Shown: positions 1 through 9,200 of the stretch, in pieces | Numbering within the stretch: position 1 is the stretch's first letter | How the letters are laid out: every line of letters begins with the position of its first letter | Assembly (NCBI GenBank): GCA_028284485.1 | Contig: JANQRQ010000360.1 | Location: 1-53,911 of the forward strand | DNA length: 53,911 nt | Direction of reading: 5' to 3' | Origin: Planctomycetaceae bacterium | Lineage (GTDB): Bacteria > Planctomycetota > Planctomycetia > Planctomycetales > Planctomycetaceae | Notes under the pieces: generated by a model | Seen by the model: only the letters and a program-made list of their open reading frames with translations | The model's database searches: none | Told to the model about the DNA's origin: nothing | Translations under genes and position numbers: made by a program

Positions 1-2
1 TG

Positions 3-650
3 ACTGCGCAAAGGCTCGACCTCTTTTCTTCGTACTTTGGGCCGATGCACTGGACCTTCCTTCATAAGCAAGTGCGTTTCACCGGATTCTTTGCTGCGGT
101 CGCCGGAACAGGTTTGCCTCACGAAGAACGCTTTTGGCGAATGCTCGAGCGGCTTCCCGAGCTACCTGCGGCCAAACATCACGTGGCGATGATGCATTAT
201 TGGCCATTCATGGATCATCTGAACGAACCAGCGTGGGACATGACAGACCCCGACCAGTATGACAACTGGTACTTCTCGATTAATCCGCCGCATCGTGGAC
301 GCCTGTGGAAGCTGTTGCAGCGTGCACACGTCGAGTTGCTATTTTGTGGCCATGTGCACACAGGCAGGCCGGTTCAAGTTGTCGACGGCATACGCGTGTA
401 TCGGACACCGTCAGCCGGCAACACGCCCCAATTAACCGAACGTTGGACCGACGCAGATACACGCTTTGGCTTCCATCGTTGTCGTGTGACCGCGGATGGC
501 ATCGATGTGAACTTTGTTCCGGGTGAGGATCAATGCGCAGAACACGACAGCTACGGGCCGATGGGGCACCCCGCCATCGAAGACCGTGACTACTCCCTGG
601 CGCGACAGTCACCGGCGTTGCAGCCAAACTCTCCAAACAATCGCGATTGA
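3..650 (+). CDS. Metallophosphoesterase, C-terminal part (5' truncated by window edge)
   Basis: The reading frame is open from the first bases of the window, so the true start lies upstream; the first in-frame Met is at 45. The visible part carries metal-ligand motifs of calcineurin-like phosphoesterases: an MMHYWPF segment matching the motif that supplies a His ligand, and a GHVHTGRP motif (GHxH) about 100 residues later. The last 60 residues are variable. Members hydrolyse phosphomono- or diesters with a dinuclear metal centre; the substrate here cannot be told. The gene stands alone, with a 314-base gap before the next one. Confidence 0.8.
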   Translation, partial: TAQRLDLFSSYFGPMHWTFLHKQVRFTGFFAAVAGTGLPHEERFWRMLERLPELPAAKHHVAMMHYWPFMDHLNEPAWDMTDPDQYDNWYFSINPPHRGRLWKLLQRAHVELLFCGHVHTGRPVQVVDGIRVYRTPSAGNTPQLTERWTDADTRFGFHRCRVTADGIDVNFVPGEDQCAEHDSYGPMGHPAIEDRDYSLARQSPALQPNSPNNRD

Positions 651-963
651 CGATAGCCAGCACGGGATGCATAGCGGCTCGCAAATACTCAGTCGTTGCG
701 CTGACTGAAGAATGTCGCTATTCCTTGATATGGCACTTCGACTTCGGGCGATTGGATCGGTCAAAGTCGATGAATAGCCGAGGGCGAAACTCAAACCTTC
801 CGAACGGGATTCTCTTGTGTCAAAGCGCCGAAACTGCAGTTTTTATCGAATTGACTCGTGATGCACGCCCCGATTGACCAGCCGGTCTTTTCCTAATCTT
901 CAGATTTCCAGTACAATTTCCGCCGATTTCGCTCCGGCCAGATCCAGGGAAGGAACCGGCTTC
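651..963. other. Intergenic region, 313 bp
   Basis: I see no convincing gene, RNA or strong hairpin here. Short open frames on both strands have no family signature. A weak start (TTG at 874) would extend the following glycosyltransferase into this gap, but the added residues do not match the family's N-terminus. Confidence 0.5.
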
Positions 964-1764
964 ATGCAATTCAGCGTCGTCATTCCGGCATACAAAGCTG
1001 CGCACCAACTGCGCCGTGCCATTGACGGTTGTCTGATGCAGGAATTGCAGCCTTTTGAGATTATCGTGGTCGACGACGCTAGCCCGGAGCTTCCCGCCGA
1101 AACAGTACGAGATCAATACCCTGCGGAGTGCGCGTCTGGGAAACTAAAGATCGTTTCGCTGCCGATTAATGGCGGGCCGTCGGTCGCACGCAACATTGGG
1201 TGGGAGGTCTCAAGCGGCGACTTTGTTGCCTTTCTCGACGCAGATGACTGCTGGGATCGCGACCGGTTAACCATTGTTGCCGGCTGGCTCCACGATGACC
1301 CGCAGATCGACTGGTTGGCCCATCGATATCGTCTGCCGGGCGAGGTAAAGCCAAAAACAATTCAGATCCCATCGAAAGTGACATTGAACCGTTTGTTGGT
1401 GGGGAATGTTGCACAGACGTCCTGCGTTGTTGTCCGCCGATCAATCCCGATGCGGTTCAATCCCGCAATGCGGCATTGCGAAGACTACGACCTCTGGCTG
1501 CGGATCGCCGCATCCGGGTACGAATTACGGGTTTCGGAGACGCCGCTCACCGAGTTGGGGCGACCGCAACTGACGGCAGGCGGACTAAGCGGCAACCGAT
1601 GGGCCATGCGCCGCGGCGAGATGCGGGCCTATTATCACTTATCCCAAATGCGGCCGATGATGGCATCGGCCTTGCCGATCCTGATTTCGTTCTCGCTGAT
1701 GAAGCATCTTCGAAAATCATTTTTGTCTGCAAGACCGCAGCGAACGATATCAAGTGATCACTGA
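964..1764 (+). CDS. Family 2 glycosyltransferase
   Basis: A GT-A fold transferase of 266 residues. The protein opens with MQFSVVIPAYKAAHQL, the usual N-terminal strand of GT2 enzymes. The nucleotide-binding VVDDASPE and the metal-binding FLDADDCWDRDRL (DxD) follow, then an acceptor-side HCEDYDLWLRIA segment with the typical ED motif. The ATG at 964 is preferred over an upstream TTG because the family core begins directly after it and a purine-rich AAGGAA lies just upstream. It probably adds a sugar to a surface or lipid-linked glycan. It is the first of four glycosyltransferases in the first 6.3 kb. Confidence 0.88.
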   Translation: MQFSVVIPAYKAAHQLRRAIDGCLMQELQPFEIIVVDDASPELPAETVRDQYPAECASGKLKIVSLPINGGPSVARNIGWEVSSGDFVAFLDADDCWDRDRLTIVAGWLHDDPQIDWLAHRYRLPGEVKPKTIQIPSKVTLNRLLVGNVAQTSCVVVRRSIPMRFNPAMRHCEDYDLWLRIAASGYELRVSETPLTELGRPQLTAGGLSGNRWAMRRGEMRAYYHLSQMRPMMASALPILISFSLMKHLRKSFLSARPQRTISSDH

Positions 1765-1861
1765 AGATCAGACTTTTGCAGAGTAGCTCAAAACGGATTG
1801 CAGATCTGTCACAGTCATAGGAAGTATTATCGCTCTTCGAGCAAGGTCAGGCGACTTTTCA

Positions 1862-2620
1862 ATGTATGCAAAACTGAAACAAATCGTAAATGCAATCGCC
1901 CCTCGCGAATTCCTCTTCCGCCATGAGGAATTGATTCGTTGGCCTTACGCCGTTTGGTTTAGTGGAAAGACGTATCGCTGCAACATCTGCAAACATCGCC
2001 TGCGCCAGTTCATCAAATTGGATAACGGCGATTCACTGTGCCCCTTTTGTGGGAGTTCATCGCGCAACAGGCGGCTGTGGTCGATGCTGCGGCCGAACGA
2101 ACTGCAGGGAAGCATTCTGCATTTCTCGCCGGCGCGTCCGTTGTACCCCCGATTGAAAAAACTGCTTGGCGATGCCTATATCAGTACCGACTTCGAATCG
2201 GAGTTCTTGGCAGATGAGCGTTACGACATCACGAACATTCCCAAACCTGATGCAACATTCGACATCGTGATTTGCTTTCATATTTTGGAACATATTCCCG
2301 ATGATCGACGTGCAATGGCAGAGCTATTCCGAGTCCTGAAACCGGGAGGAATGGCTTACATTCAAACACCGTTTCGTGACGGTGACATCTACGAGAACGC
2401 AAATGTTACCACGCCTGAGGAACGCTTGGAGCATTTCGGCCAAGAAGATCATGTACGATTCTATTCTGTCGATGGCCTCGCTAAACGATTGGCCTCCAAC
2501 GGATTTTCGGTGAGCGCGGTGCAAAACCCTTTGGCAGAAGCAAAGGACTTGGGATTATCCAAGGACGATATCATCCTCGAATGCCGGAAACCGGCAGTCG
2601 CCGAGCGAATCGCCGGCTGA
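1862..2620 (+). CDS. SAM-dependent methyltransferase with N-terminal zinc ribbon
   Basis: The protein has 252 residues. Residues about 40-66 hold two CxxC pairs (CNIC...CPFC), a small zinc ribbon. The class I methyltransferase core follows, with DATFDIVICFHILEHIPDD (motif IV region) and an ELFRVLKPGGMAYIQTPF segment typical of Methyltransf_11 proteins. A classical glycine-rich motif I is not obvious; the segment around ISTDFESE may take its place. Proteins of this shape are common in surface polysaccharide loci, where they may methylate sugars. That role is inferred from the adjacent glycosyltransferases. The ATG at 1862 is the only good start. Confidence 0.82.
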   Translation: MYAKLKQIVNAIAPREFLFRHEELIRWPYAVWFSGKTYRCNICKHRLRQFIKLDNGDSLCPFCGSSSRNRRLWSMLRPNELQGSILHFSPARPLYPRLKKLLGDAYISTDFESEFLADERYDITNIPKPDATFDIVICFHILEHIPDDRRAMAELFRVLKPGGMAYIQTPFRDGDIYENANVTTPEERLEHFGQEDHVRFYSVDGLAKRLASNGFSVSAVQNPLAEAKDLGLSKDDIILECRKPAVAERIAG

Positions 2621-2694
2621 ATTGTGTACCGGCCCGAAGCCACGCCATCCGCACCAGTGATTCAAGACGATCGCGTTGCCGCAGGCCCAGCGGT

Positions 2695-3537
2695 TTACGC
2701 CGCTTTGCGTAGTGCTTGCACTTGCTCTGGGATTCGCTGCTGAGGGTTGAGTCCCCATTTCCGTAACCACCGCAAGTACGACTGCAAATGCAACCAGGCA
2801 TCGCGCGAAATCAGTCGCTTGCTGGCCCGCTGCTCCAAGTGATATCCGTACGTTTCGCCATAATACACGACACGCCAGCCAGCCAGCGCCGTGCGTAAGC
2901 AAAAGTCGACATCTTCAAAATACTTTCTGAAGGAAACGTCGAGCGTCTCCATATCTTGAAGAATTTGACGACGCACCATCAGAAAACAACCGGACAGCCA
3001 GTCGCAATCGAAAGTGTCGGTCGGCTTCCGTTCGTGGTAGAGATGCGAGGCAACTTCGCCGGACAACGATCGTAGCCCAAGCCGACGACCGGCAATGGCG
3101 CGAACTGTGGGAAACCGTCGAGCAGGATAGGCAAACGTTTCATCTTCGTGGTACAGGCGGCAACCAACAACTCCACAATCAGGATTGCGCCGCATATAGC
3201 GGACAATCTTCGACAGGCATTGTTCCGCCGGGTCAAAGTACATATCGGAATTCATCAGCAACACGAATGGAGCGGATGAATGTTCCAAAATTCGATTGAG
3301 ATTGGGTGCGTAGCCGAGACGCTGATGATTTCGGATCACTTTGGTCCAACGGAAGTAGGATTCCCATTTTTCAGTGCCTTGCTCAGACGCATTGTCGACC
3401 AACAGCAGCCTCATCTTGATGTCGTTTCCCGATTGAGAAAGCGACGAAAGAAGCGGCGGCATGAAGTGGTCTTCGTAGGTGTAAATAATGCCGATATCGA
3501 GATCAACGGGCCTTTGTTTGATCGAATCCATGATCAT
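2695..3537 (-). CDS. Family 2 glycosyltransferase (rhamnosyltransferase-like)
   Basis: The protein has 280 residues. Residues 13-25 form the first strand (DIGIIYTYEDHFM), followed by LLLVDNASEQGTEKW and the metal-site-like MNSDMYFDP. Near residue 180, CDWLSGCFLMVRRQIL and FEDVDFCLRTALAGW match the acceptor region of WbbL/rhamnosyltransferase-like GT2 proteins. The start is ATG at 3537, with a second ATG two codons later equally possible. It lies 69 bases downstream of the GT4-type gene on the same strand, so the two are probably cotranscribed. Substrate unknown; a surface glycan is likely. Confidence 0.88.
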   Translation of the reverse strand: MIMDSIKQRPVDLDIGIIYTYEDHFMPPLLSSLSQSGNDIKMRLLLVDNASEQGTEKWESYFRWTKVIRNHQRLGYAPNLNRILEHSSAPFVLLMNSDMYFDPAEQCLSKIVRYMRRNPDCGVVGCRLYHEDETFAYPARRFPTVRAIAGRRLGLRSLSGEVASHLYHERKPTDTFDCDWLSGCFLMVRRQILQDMETLDVSFRKYFEDVDFCLRTALAGWRVVYYGETYGYHLEQRASKRLISRDAWLHLQSYLRWLRKWGLNPQQRIPEQVQALRKAA

Positions 3538-3606
3538 TTTTCTCTGTTCCCGAGAGAGTTCTTTGTTCGGCAGTTACTCTTGCCAATAATTTGGCCTGAT
3601 CATCGA

Positions 3607-4932
3607 CTACGCCGCGCGCCGGCGTGACTGGGCTGAACCGGTCAACAACTCTTCGTATTGTTCGGCGATGATCTCGACTTGAAACGGTGCTGTGAGGCGC
3701 TCAATGGTGTGTGATCGAACTTGTGGAGGACTTGCAACAAATTCGCAAAGTGCTGCGATCGCACTTTCGTCATCCTGCATTTGTTCCGTGTTGATATTAA
3801 GTGCAGCGGGATATTCATTTAGTCCTTGCCGGGAACTGTCCAACTTGTGAGTGGTCAGATTGAGAACCGGGCGGCCGGTTGAGACATATTCGACAAGCTT
3901 GCTCGGCAGTTGCGTCGAGGTCGAGTTGCCGATATTGACCAAGATGTGAGCACGCTGCATTTCCTGCCAAACGAGCTGACGAGGTCGAATACCATGGAGA
4001 AAGATCTTACGGCCAATCAAATCGGCATAGGGCGCGAAGTCCTGATGACATTCATCCGTTCGGCCATAAAAATGCAGCTGGAGATCGGAAAAGTCTGGAT
4101 CCGCAATAAGCTGGCGGAAAATCTGCAGCAGTCCCACAGGAGTACGAATCGGGTGATGAAGCGTGCCCGCAAAGATCAATTTGCGTGGTCCACTCAATTT
4201 CCGCGACGACATGTCACCATGATTATCGGGAAACGATAGCAATGGCGGAATGACATGAGTTTTGGCGACTGCTTCTGGGAAAGCTGAGCAATATTCCTCT
4301 TTTGTTTCGGCCGTTGTCACACTAATGCAATCGGCCCGACGAATCACATCGCCTTCCAGTCGCTTGTTCCTATTCGCGTACAGCCATTGATTATTCAACG
4401 GCGATGCGCTTGCCGTTGAAAACGGATCGCCAATGTCAACGAGCCATCGCAGTTCGCTGTGTTGTTTCGCGAGAACGTGGCCCACGAGATGCGGCGTGTA
4501 CGGATGCGACACCGTGATCATGGCGTCGTATCTGCTTCGACTCGCAAGCATCCGAGCGCGGCGAATAGCGGATGGATACCAAGCGCACGCATAATCGGGC
4601 CAGCAAACGCTTTTCCAGGCTGCCTTCATCACTCCCACCACGGTTCCAGCAACGGCTTTGATAGGAACTGCCGGTTGACGGACTGCTCTGACCGCGTCGG
4701 CCGACGAGTCCTCTTCGATTTTTGAAAGGGCGGGAGTCGAGCCCATCGACAGACCAACGCCGTAGACTCGCAAATTGGGAGATTTGCCGTTTCCGTTTGT
4801 CGCGCATTGGGGGCTGGCAATCACGTCAATGTCGTGGCCTCGGTCAGCCCAGTACTTCGCCAGCGCTCCCCAACGGAATGCTCTGGGGTTTTCCAACGGC
4901 GGGAAGTTGTGCGTGACGATCAGAAGTTTCAT
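3607..4932 (-). CDS. Family 4-type glycosyltransferase (GT-B fold)
   Basis: The protein has 441 residues. The N-terminus MKLLIVTHNFPPLENPRA is the typical GT4 opening, followed by a long acceptor domain. The C-terminal donor domain starts near residue 270 (RKLIFAGTLHHPIRTP) and has the QLPSKLVEYVSTGRPVLNL segment, whose KxxEY resembles the donor-phosphate-binding motif of GT4 enzymes. It probably transfers a nucleotide-activated sugar to a cell-surface polysaccharide or lipid intermediate. It is followed on the same strand by the GT2 gene at 2695-3537, which suggests an operon. The acceptor is unknown. Confidence 0.85.
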   Translation of the reverse strand: MKLLIVTHNFPPLENPRAFRWGALAKYWADRGHDIDVIASPQCATNGNGKSPNLRVYGVGLSMGSTPALSKIEEDSSADAVRAVRQPAVPIKAVAGTVVGVMKAAWKSVCWPDYACAWYPSAIRRARMLASRSRYDAMITVSHPYTPHLVGHVLAKQHSELRWLVDIGDPFSTASASPLNNQWLYANRNKRLEGDVIRRADCISVTTAETKEEYCSAFPEAVAKTHVIPPLLSFPDNHGDMSSRKLSGPRKLIFAGTLHHPIRTPVGLLQIFRQLIADPDFSDLQLHFYGRTDECHQDFAPYADLIGRKIFLHGIRPRQLVWQEMQRAHILVNIGNSTSTQLPSKLVEYVSTGRPVLNLTTHKLDSSRQGLNEYPAALNINTEQMQDDESAIAALCEFVASPPQVRSHTIERLTAPFQVEIIAEQYEELLTGSAQSRRRAA

Positions 4933-5407
4933 CGTCAGGAATCGGCTTTAGGGAGATTTCGGGGAGGCTCGACAAGATGCAGACTGGGGTCTTCTGGAAG
5001 TTTCAACGCCGCGATATCAGACGCCGTTGAGAAACGCAGGGATCACAGAAACGGCAGCGACCCATCCAGATAGATGACAAATTCGTCCGGCCAGCAACTC
5101 GACAACCGATAACGCACACAAACGAGGGCCGCGGCGCGCGGCGGGTGTATAGCCCAATACTGAACGGAATGTCAACATCAGCTTTTAGTTAGGAAAAACC
5201 ACCGGGCGTTCAGAAGTGTTGACTGCCACGGAAGATTCGGCTTGTGGTGAGCCACACAATTCGCGTAAAAACTGCCCCATTGCACCCGGTATGGCGTGCA
5301 AAATACGTCCGATTGCGCGAATCCTGTAGAAGACCGTTCGGCAGTCAAATTGTCGCAACAATTCGAAAGCGCTTGCCGAACCTTTACCACGACTGAACGG
5401 ATCAACC
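4933..5407. other. Intergenic region between divergent glycosyltransferase genes, 475 bp
   Basis: This should hold the promoters of the GT4/GT2 pair (leftward) and of the GT2 gene at 5408 (rightward). I could not pick convincing -35/-10 pairs. No tRNA-like fold, long repeat or stable hairpin was seen. Short open frames here lack family signatures. Confidence 0.45.
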
Positions 5408-6253
5408 ATGGCGAAAGTTTCCGTTGTTATTTGTTGCCAGGACATGGCTGAATCAATGCGTGCGGCCTGCGAATCGGTACGTTGGGCTGACGAATTGGTC
5501 GTTGTCGATTCGGGTTCGACCGACGCGACGCCCGACATAGCACGCGAATTCGCCGACGTCTATGTCGAGACTCACTGGCGGGGCTTTACCGGGCAGAAGC
5601 AATACGGTGCAACTCTTTGCCGGAACGAATGGGTCTTCTTCGTCGAAGCCGATGAAGAATGCTCGCCTGAACTTGCCAAAGAGATCCTAGAGTTGAGCGA
5701 TGCAGAGTTGGAATCTTACGACCTGGTCTCGATGAAGCGTCGAAACTACATTCTGTCCCGATACGTGCCGGCCTGGGACCCGGATTACATGTCGCGGCTG
5801 ATCCATCGAGATCGGTGTTTGTGGCGAGACGAAGTTCTACATGATGCGCGCTATGCGTCGCACCCGAGCCGCCACAAATGGCTCAACGGCTGGATCTATC
5901 ATAAGCGCAAAAACGCATTGAGTTTTTCGGACTACTTTTGCGGCAGCCGCCTTGATAAACGGCTTTTGATGGTCGCCGAAAGCATGTACGAATCTGGTCG
6001 TCGCTGTACATGGAGCGACCTAGTGATCCGTCCGGCGTTCGCGTTCTTTAAGTTCTACGTTCTTAAGCGTGCATTTACCGATGGAAAGTTCGGCCTGTTA
6101 ATTGCTCAAAAGGCGGCAGTCAGCGTGCAACTGAAGTATTCTGCCTTATGGGCGTACCAAGAACTCCGCAGCGCGGACAAAAGCTTCCGAGCCGGCGGAT
6201 CCACTAGCGAATCTGTAACGCCAGAAGCGACCGAGCAGAACGCCGCCGCCTGA
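5408..6253 (+). CDS. Family 2 glycosyltransferase, WaaE/KdtX-like
   Basis: The protein has 281 residues. The order of motifs (VSVVICCQDMAESMRAACESVRWADELVVVDSGSTDAT, split here over residues 4-41; then WRGFTGQKQYGA; then FVEADEECSPEL) matches the LPS-core glucosyltransferase group typified by WaaE, including the VDSGSTD and xADEE motifs. The central region (YIHRDRCLWRDE type) and the KRLLMVAESMYESG helix are also typical. It probably adds a hexose to a lipid A-core or other envelope glycolipid. The last 25 residues are low complexity. It converges with the cytochrome gene, with only 10 bases between the two stop codons. Confidence 0.85.
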   Translation: MAKVSVVICCQDMAESMRAACESVRWADELVVVDSGSTDATPDIAREFADVYVETHWRGFTGQKQYGATLCRNEWVFFVEADEECSPELAKEILELSDAELESYDLVSMKRRNYILSRYVPAWDPDYMSRLIHRDRCLWRDEVLHDARYASHPSRHKWLNGWIYHKRKNALSFSDYFCGSRLDKRLLMVAESMYESGRRCTWSDLVIRPAFAFFKFYVLKRAFTDGKFGLLIAQKAAVSVQLKYSALWAYQELRSADKSFRAGGSTSESVTPEATEQNAAA

Positions 6254-6263
6254 GAGATTCCCA

Positions 6264-9200
6264 TCACGGAATCACATTCATCGAATAGTGGCCTGTCGAC
6301 GGCCACAGCGTTCGATCATCGCCTCTCCCAATGTCACTGCAAGTCACTTCGTAAACGTACTGCTCTCGCAGTTGGTCGACTTGCAACTTGACGGTCTTCG
6401 CATCATCAGAGATTTCAACTGATTCGATATTAACGCGGTACCGTCCTGAATCGGGAGTGGCGTATCCACCTTCCCAAACGCGTGTATAACCGGAAATGGT
6501 GTAGCTTTCTGACAACGCCGCCGTTTCTGGATCAACGGGGGCAAAGAACTCCAATTCAAATCCGTCGTGAGTTGCGCGCAGTTCGCGAATGCCGTTTGGG
6601 AGGCGACCGTTCGGTTCCAGGCGCACAATACTCCCTGTGTTACGACCACCCAGCCAGCCACTGTCGTGAATGCTGCCAATGTAGATGGAACCATCGGGAC
6701 TCACCCCACCACACAGCGGGCCGAGGAAATTCTGATCTTCGTTTTCGACATCAGGCTGGGTGAGATAGTACACAGCTCCCTGAAGCGAATCGCCAACTTC
6801 CTGATAGGTAAATCGCACCAAGAGTCGGCTATTGAACTCGCAGCCGACACCATGTCTTGCCAGCCGATTCTCGGCAAATTGGCTCGGCAGAAAAAAGATT
6901 CCATTCACACTACGCGTCCAGGGATGCGGAACCTGAATCGCAGCACGAACCGGTTCCGCATCGGGTTCTTCCTCATACAGGCTGGGAACGCCGTAATGGT
7001 TCCCCATCTGCAAATAATTGATTTCGTTAAAGCAGTTTTGCACTCCCTGATTGTCGGTCGAAAAGACCCGGTCTTGATCGTCAATGGCTAAGCCTGTGGG
7101 GTACCGGAAGGAGTGAGCGAACGGAACGATTTCTCCATCCGGGGTGACTTTAAGAACTTTCCCGCGATACAGCGATTGCTCCTGCGGCCGTCCCGGTTGC
7201 GAGTAATCGCTTCCCAGACCGATGTACATGTTTCCTTGCGTATCTCGGACAATTCCCGTCGTCCAATCGTGATAATTGTCGTTGTAACCCCATCCGCTTG
7301 TGATGACTTCACGATAATCGGCGCGTCCATCTCCATCGGTGTCACGCAGGCGCAGCATCTCCGACTTGTGTGTGACAATGAGGTCGTCACCGTCGGCGAT
7401 GATTCCATAGGGTGCAGCTAAACCCTCTTCAAATACCTCGAGAGAATCTTCCACACCATCCCCATCGGTGTCTCGCGCGAGAAAAACATGTCCCTTAAGA
7501 GAGGTAAACGCCAATGTCCCATCGGCTCGCCAGCACATGGCTGTCGGCATCACCGTGCCGTCAATCGGTAACTGCACTCCGTCAAACCCAGGCGCAGAGG
7601 TGATACTAACAAGCGGCGACGCCAGCGCCGGTTTCACATCCAATTGGAAAGGATCCCGCTGCAGATCCGATGAATAGCGAAGAGTCGCATCCGTGGAACC
7701 GGATTCACTTGGCAGCAAAGCGAAAAAGTGACGGCTTTCCTGCCCCTCAGACTCCAGTAGCGAACGCCATAACTCTTCGTTGCTGCTGATCAATTCGATC
7801 TTAGGTGCGCCGAGGACAGTGTTCGGTGTGGGCTTGGCAATGAGAGCCTGATAGCCGTTTGGAATGTTTGCGATTTCCAGATGCCGTTGCCAACCGGATT
7901 CGGTGCCGTCGGCATTGCCATCAGGAAGTACAGTTTCGGTAACACGAAGCGGCGTGACATCCTCGTCCAACTTGAAATCGATCTCGTAGTGATATCGGAC
8001 ACCGTCTCCGTACTTCTCGTAGTCCTGTAATCGACCGCTGCGAGCCTGCCTCACGTGCGGCCAAACTACCGGCGAGTCAGGCTGATCAGCCTGTTGCAAG
8101 ACGATATCCGCTTGGTCTGAAAATCCGGTCATGATGGCCACGCCGGCCATATCCCAATACCAGCTCTTTCCCACGGTTCTTTGCCGGGCCATGTCACCTA
8201 GGGTCCACTGACGAACCGTCATCGCATCGAGATCGAACAGAACGTTGTGACCGTTGTTCAGCCCGATGGCCAAGGCACGCGGAACATATCCGCCGCCGTT
8301 GTTTTCGGGATTCGTGAACACGTCTCGGACAATACGAGCTGGTTCGCCGGCTTCGACAGTTAGCAATTGCTCCACGACAGACGGATTGGTGGGCGGTTCG
8401 AACCGCGGATGATTGAGCGCCTTCCACATCGTCGCTAATTGGATTTCCACGTCGTCGTTTAACAGCCCTTTGACAGGCTTCGTATAAGAAGGCATTTCCA
8501 TTCCGGGAACGATCCGCAATGGTGAGCGAGTCCAACGCAGAAAGTACTCCTCACGCATAACTCCTTCGAGTCGCATCAGGTCGGAACCACGCGTTCCAAG
8601 GGCTACGTTTCTTGGTTCGTACTCGCCGATTTGGTGACAGGCAATACAACTGAAGCCCTTGGCGCCAACTAATGTTCGACCGGCCAACAGCGTCGTTGTC
8701 TGATCGACCGATGTAACGCCCGCTGCGACCGCCCCTTCTTGAGTGGACGCCGGGGGATCTTCCGGAATCCGATCGTGGCCAATCAGATACGCCAGCAACG
8801 AATCGATATCGTCAGAAGAATGCTCGAACTGAGGCATTCGGACCGAGAGCCAGGGCAATCGAACACTCTTTTGGCGGCCGCTGACTGCCGTTGCCAAGGC
8901 GTCGTCTTGAAACTTGTCGCCGACCGCCGTCAATGCCGGCGGAATCATTCCCTCGCTTTTCCCATTTAGCTCGGGATCAATTCTTGCCATAACGCCGGCC
9001 AACGTTCGAATACCTCGCGACTGATCGCGGTCGTGACATTGAAGACAATTGCGTTCTTCGAGAAGTCGCTGACCGCGAGCAAAATGTCCTTCCGGTGACA
9101 ATGGTCCCAAATGAGATTCGACATACGATTTGACGGCTTCCGCATCAAGCTTGGCATAGAACGGTCGCCCATCGGTCACCTTCGAATCGTCTTTCAAACA

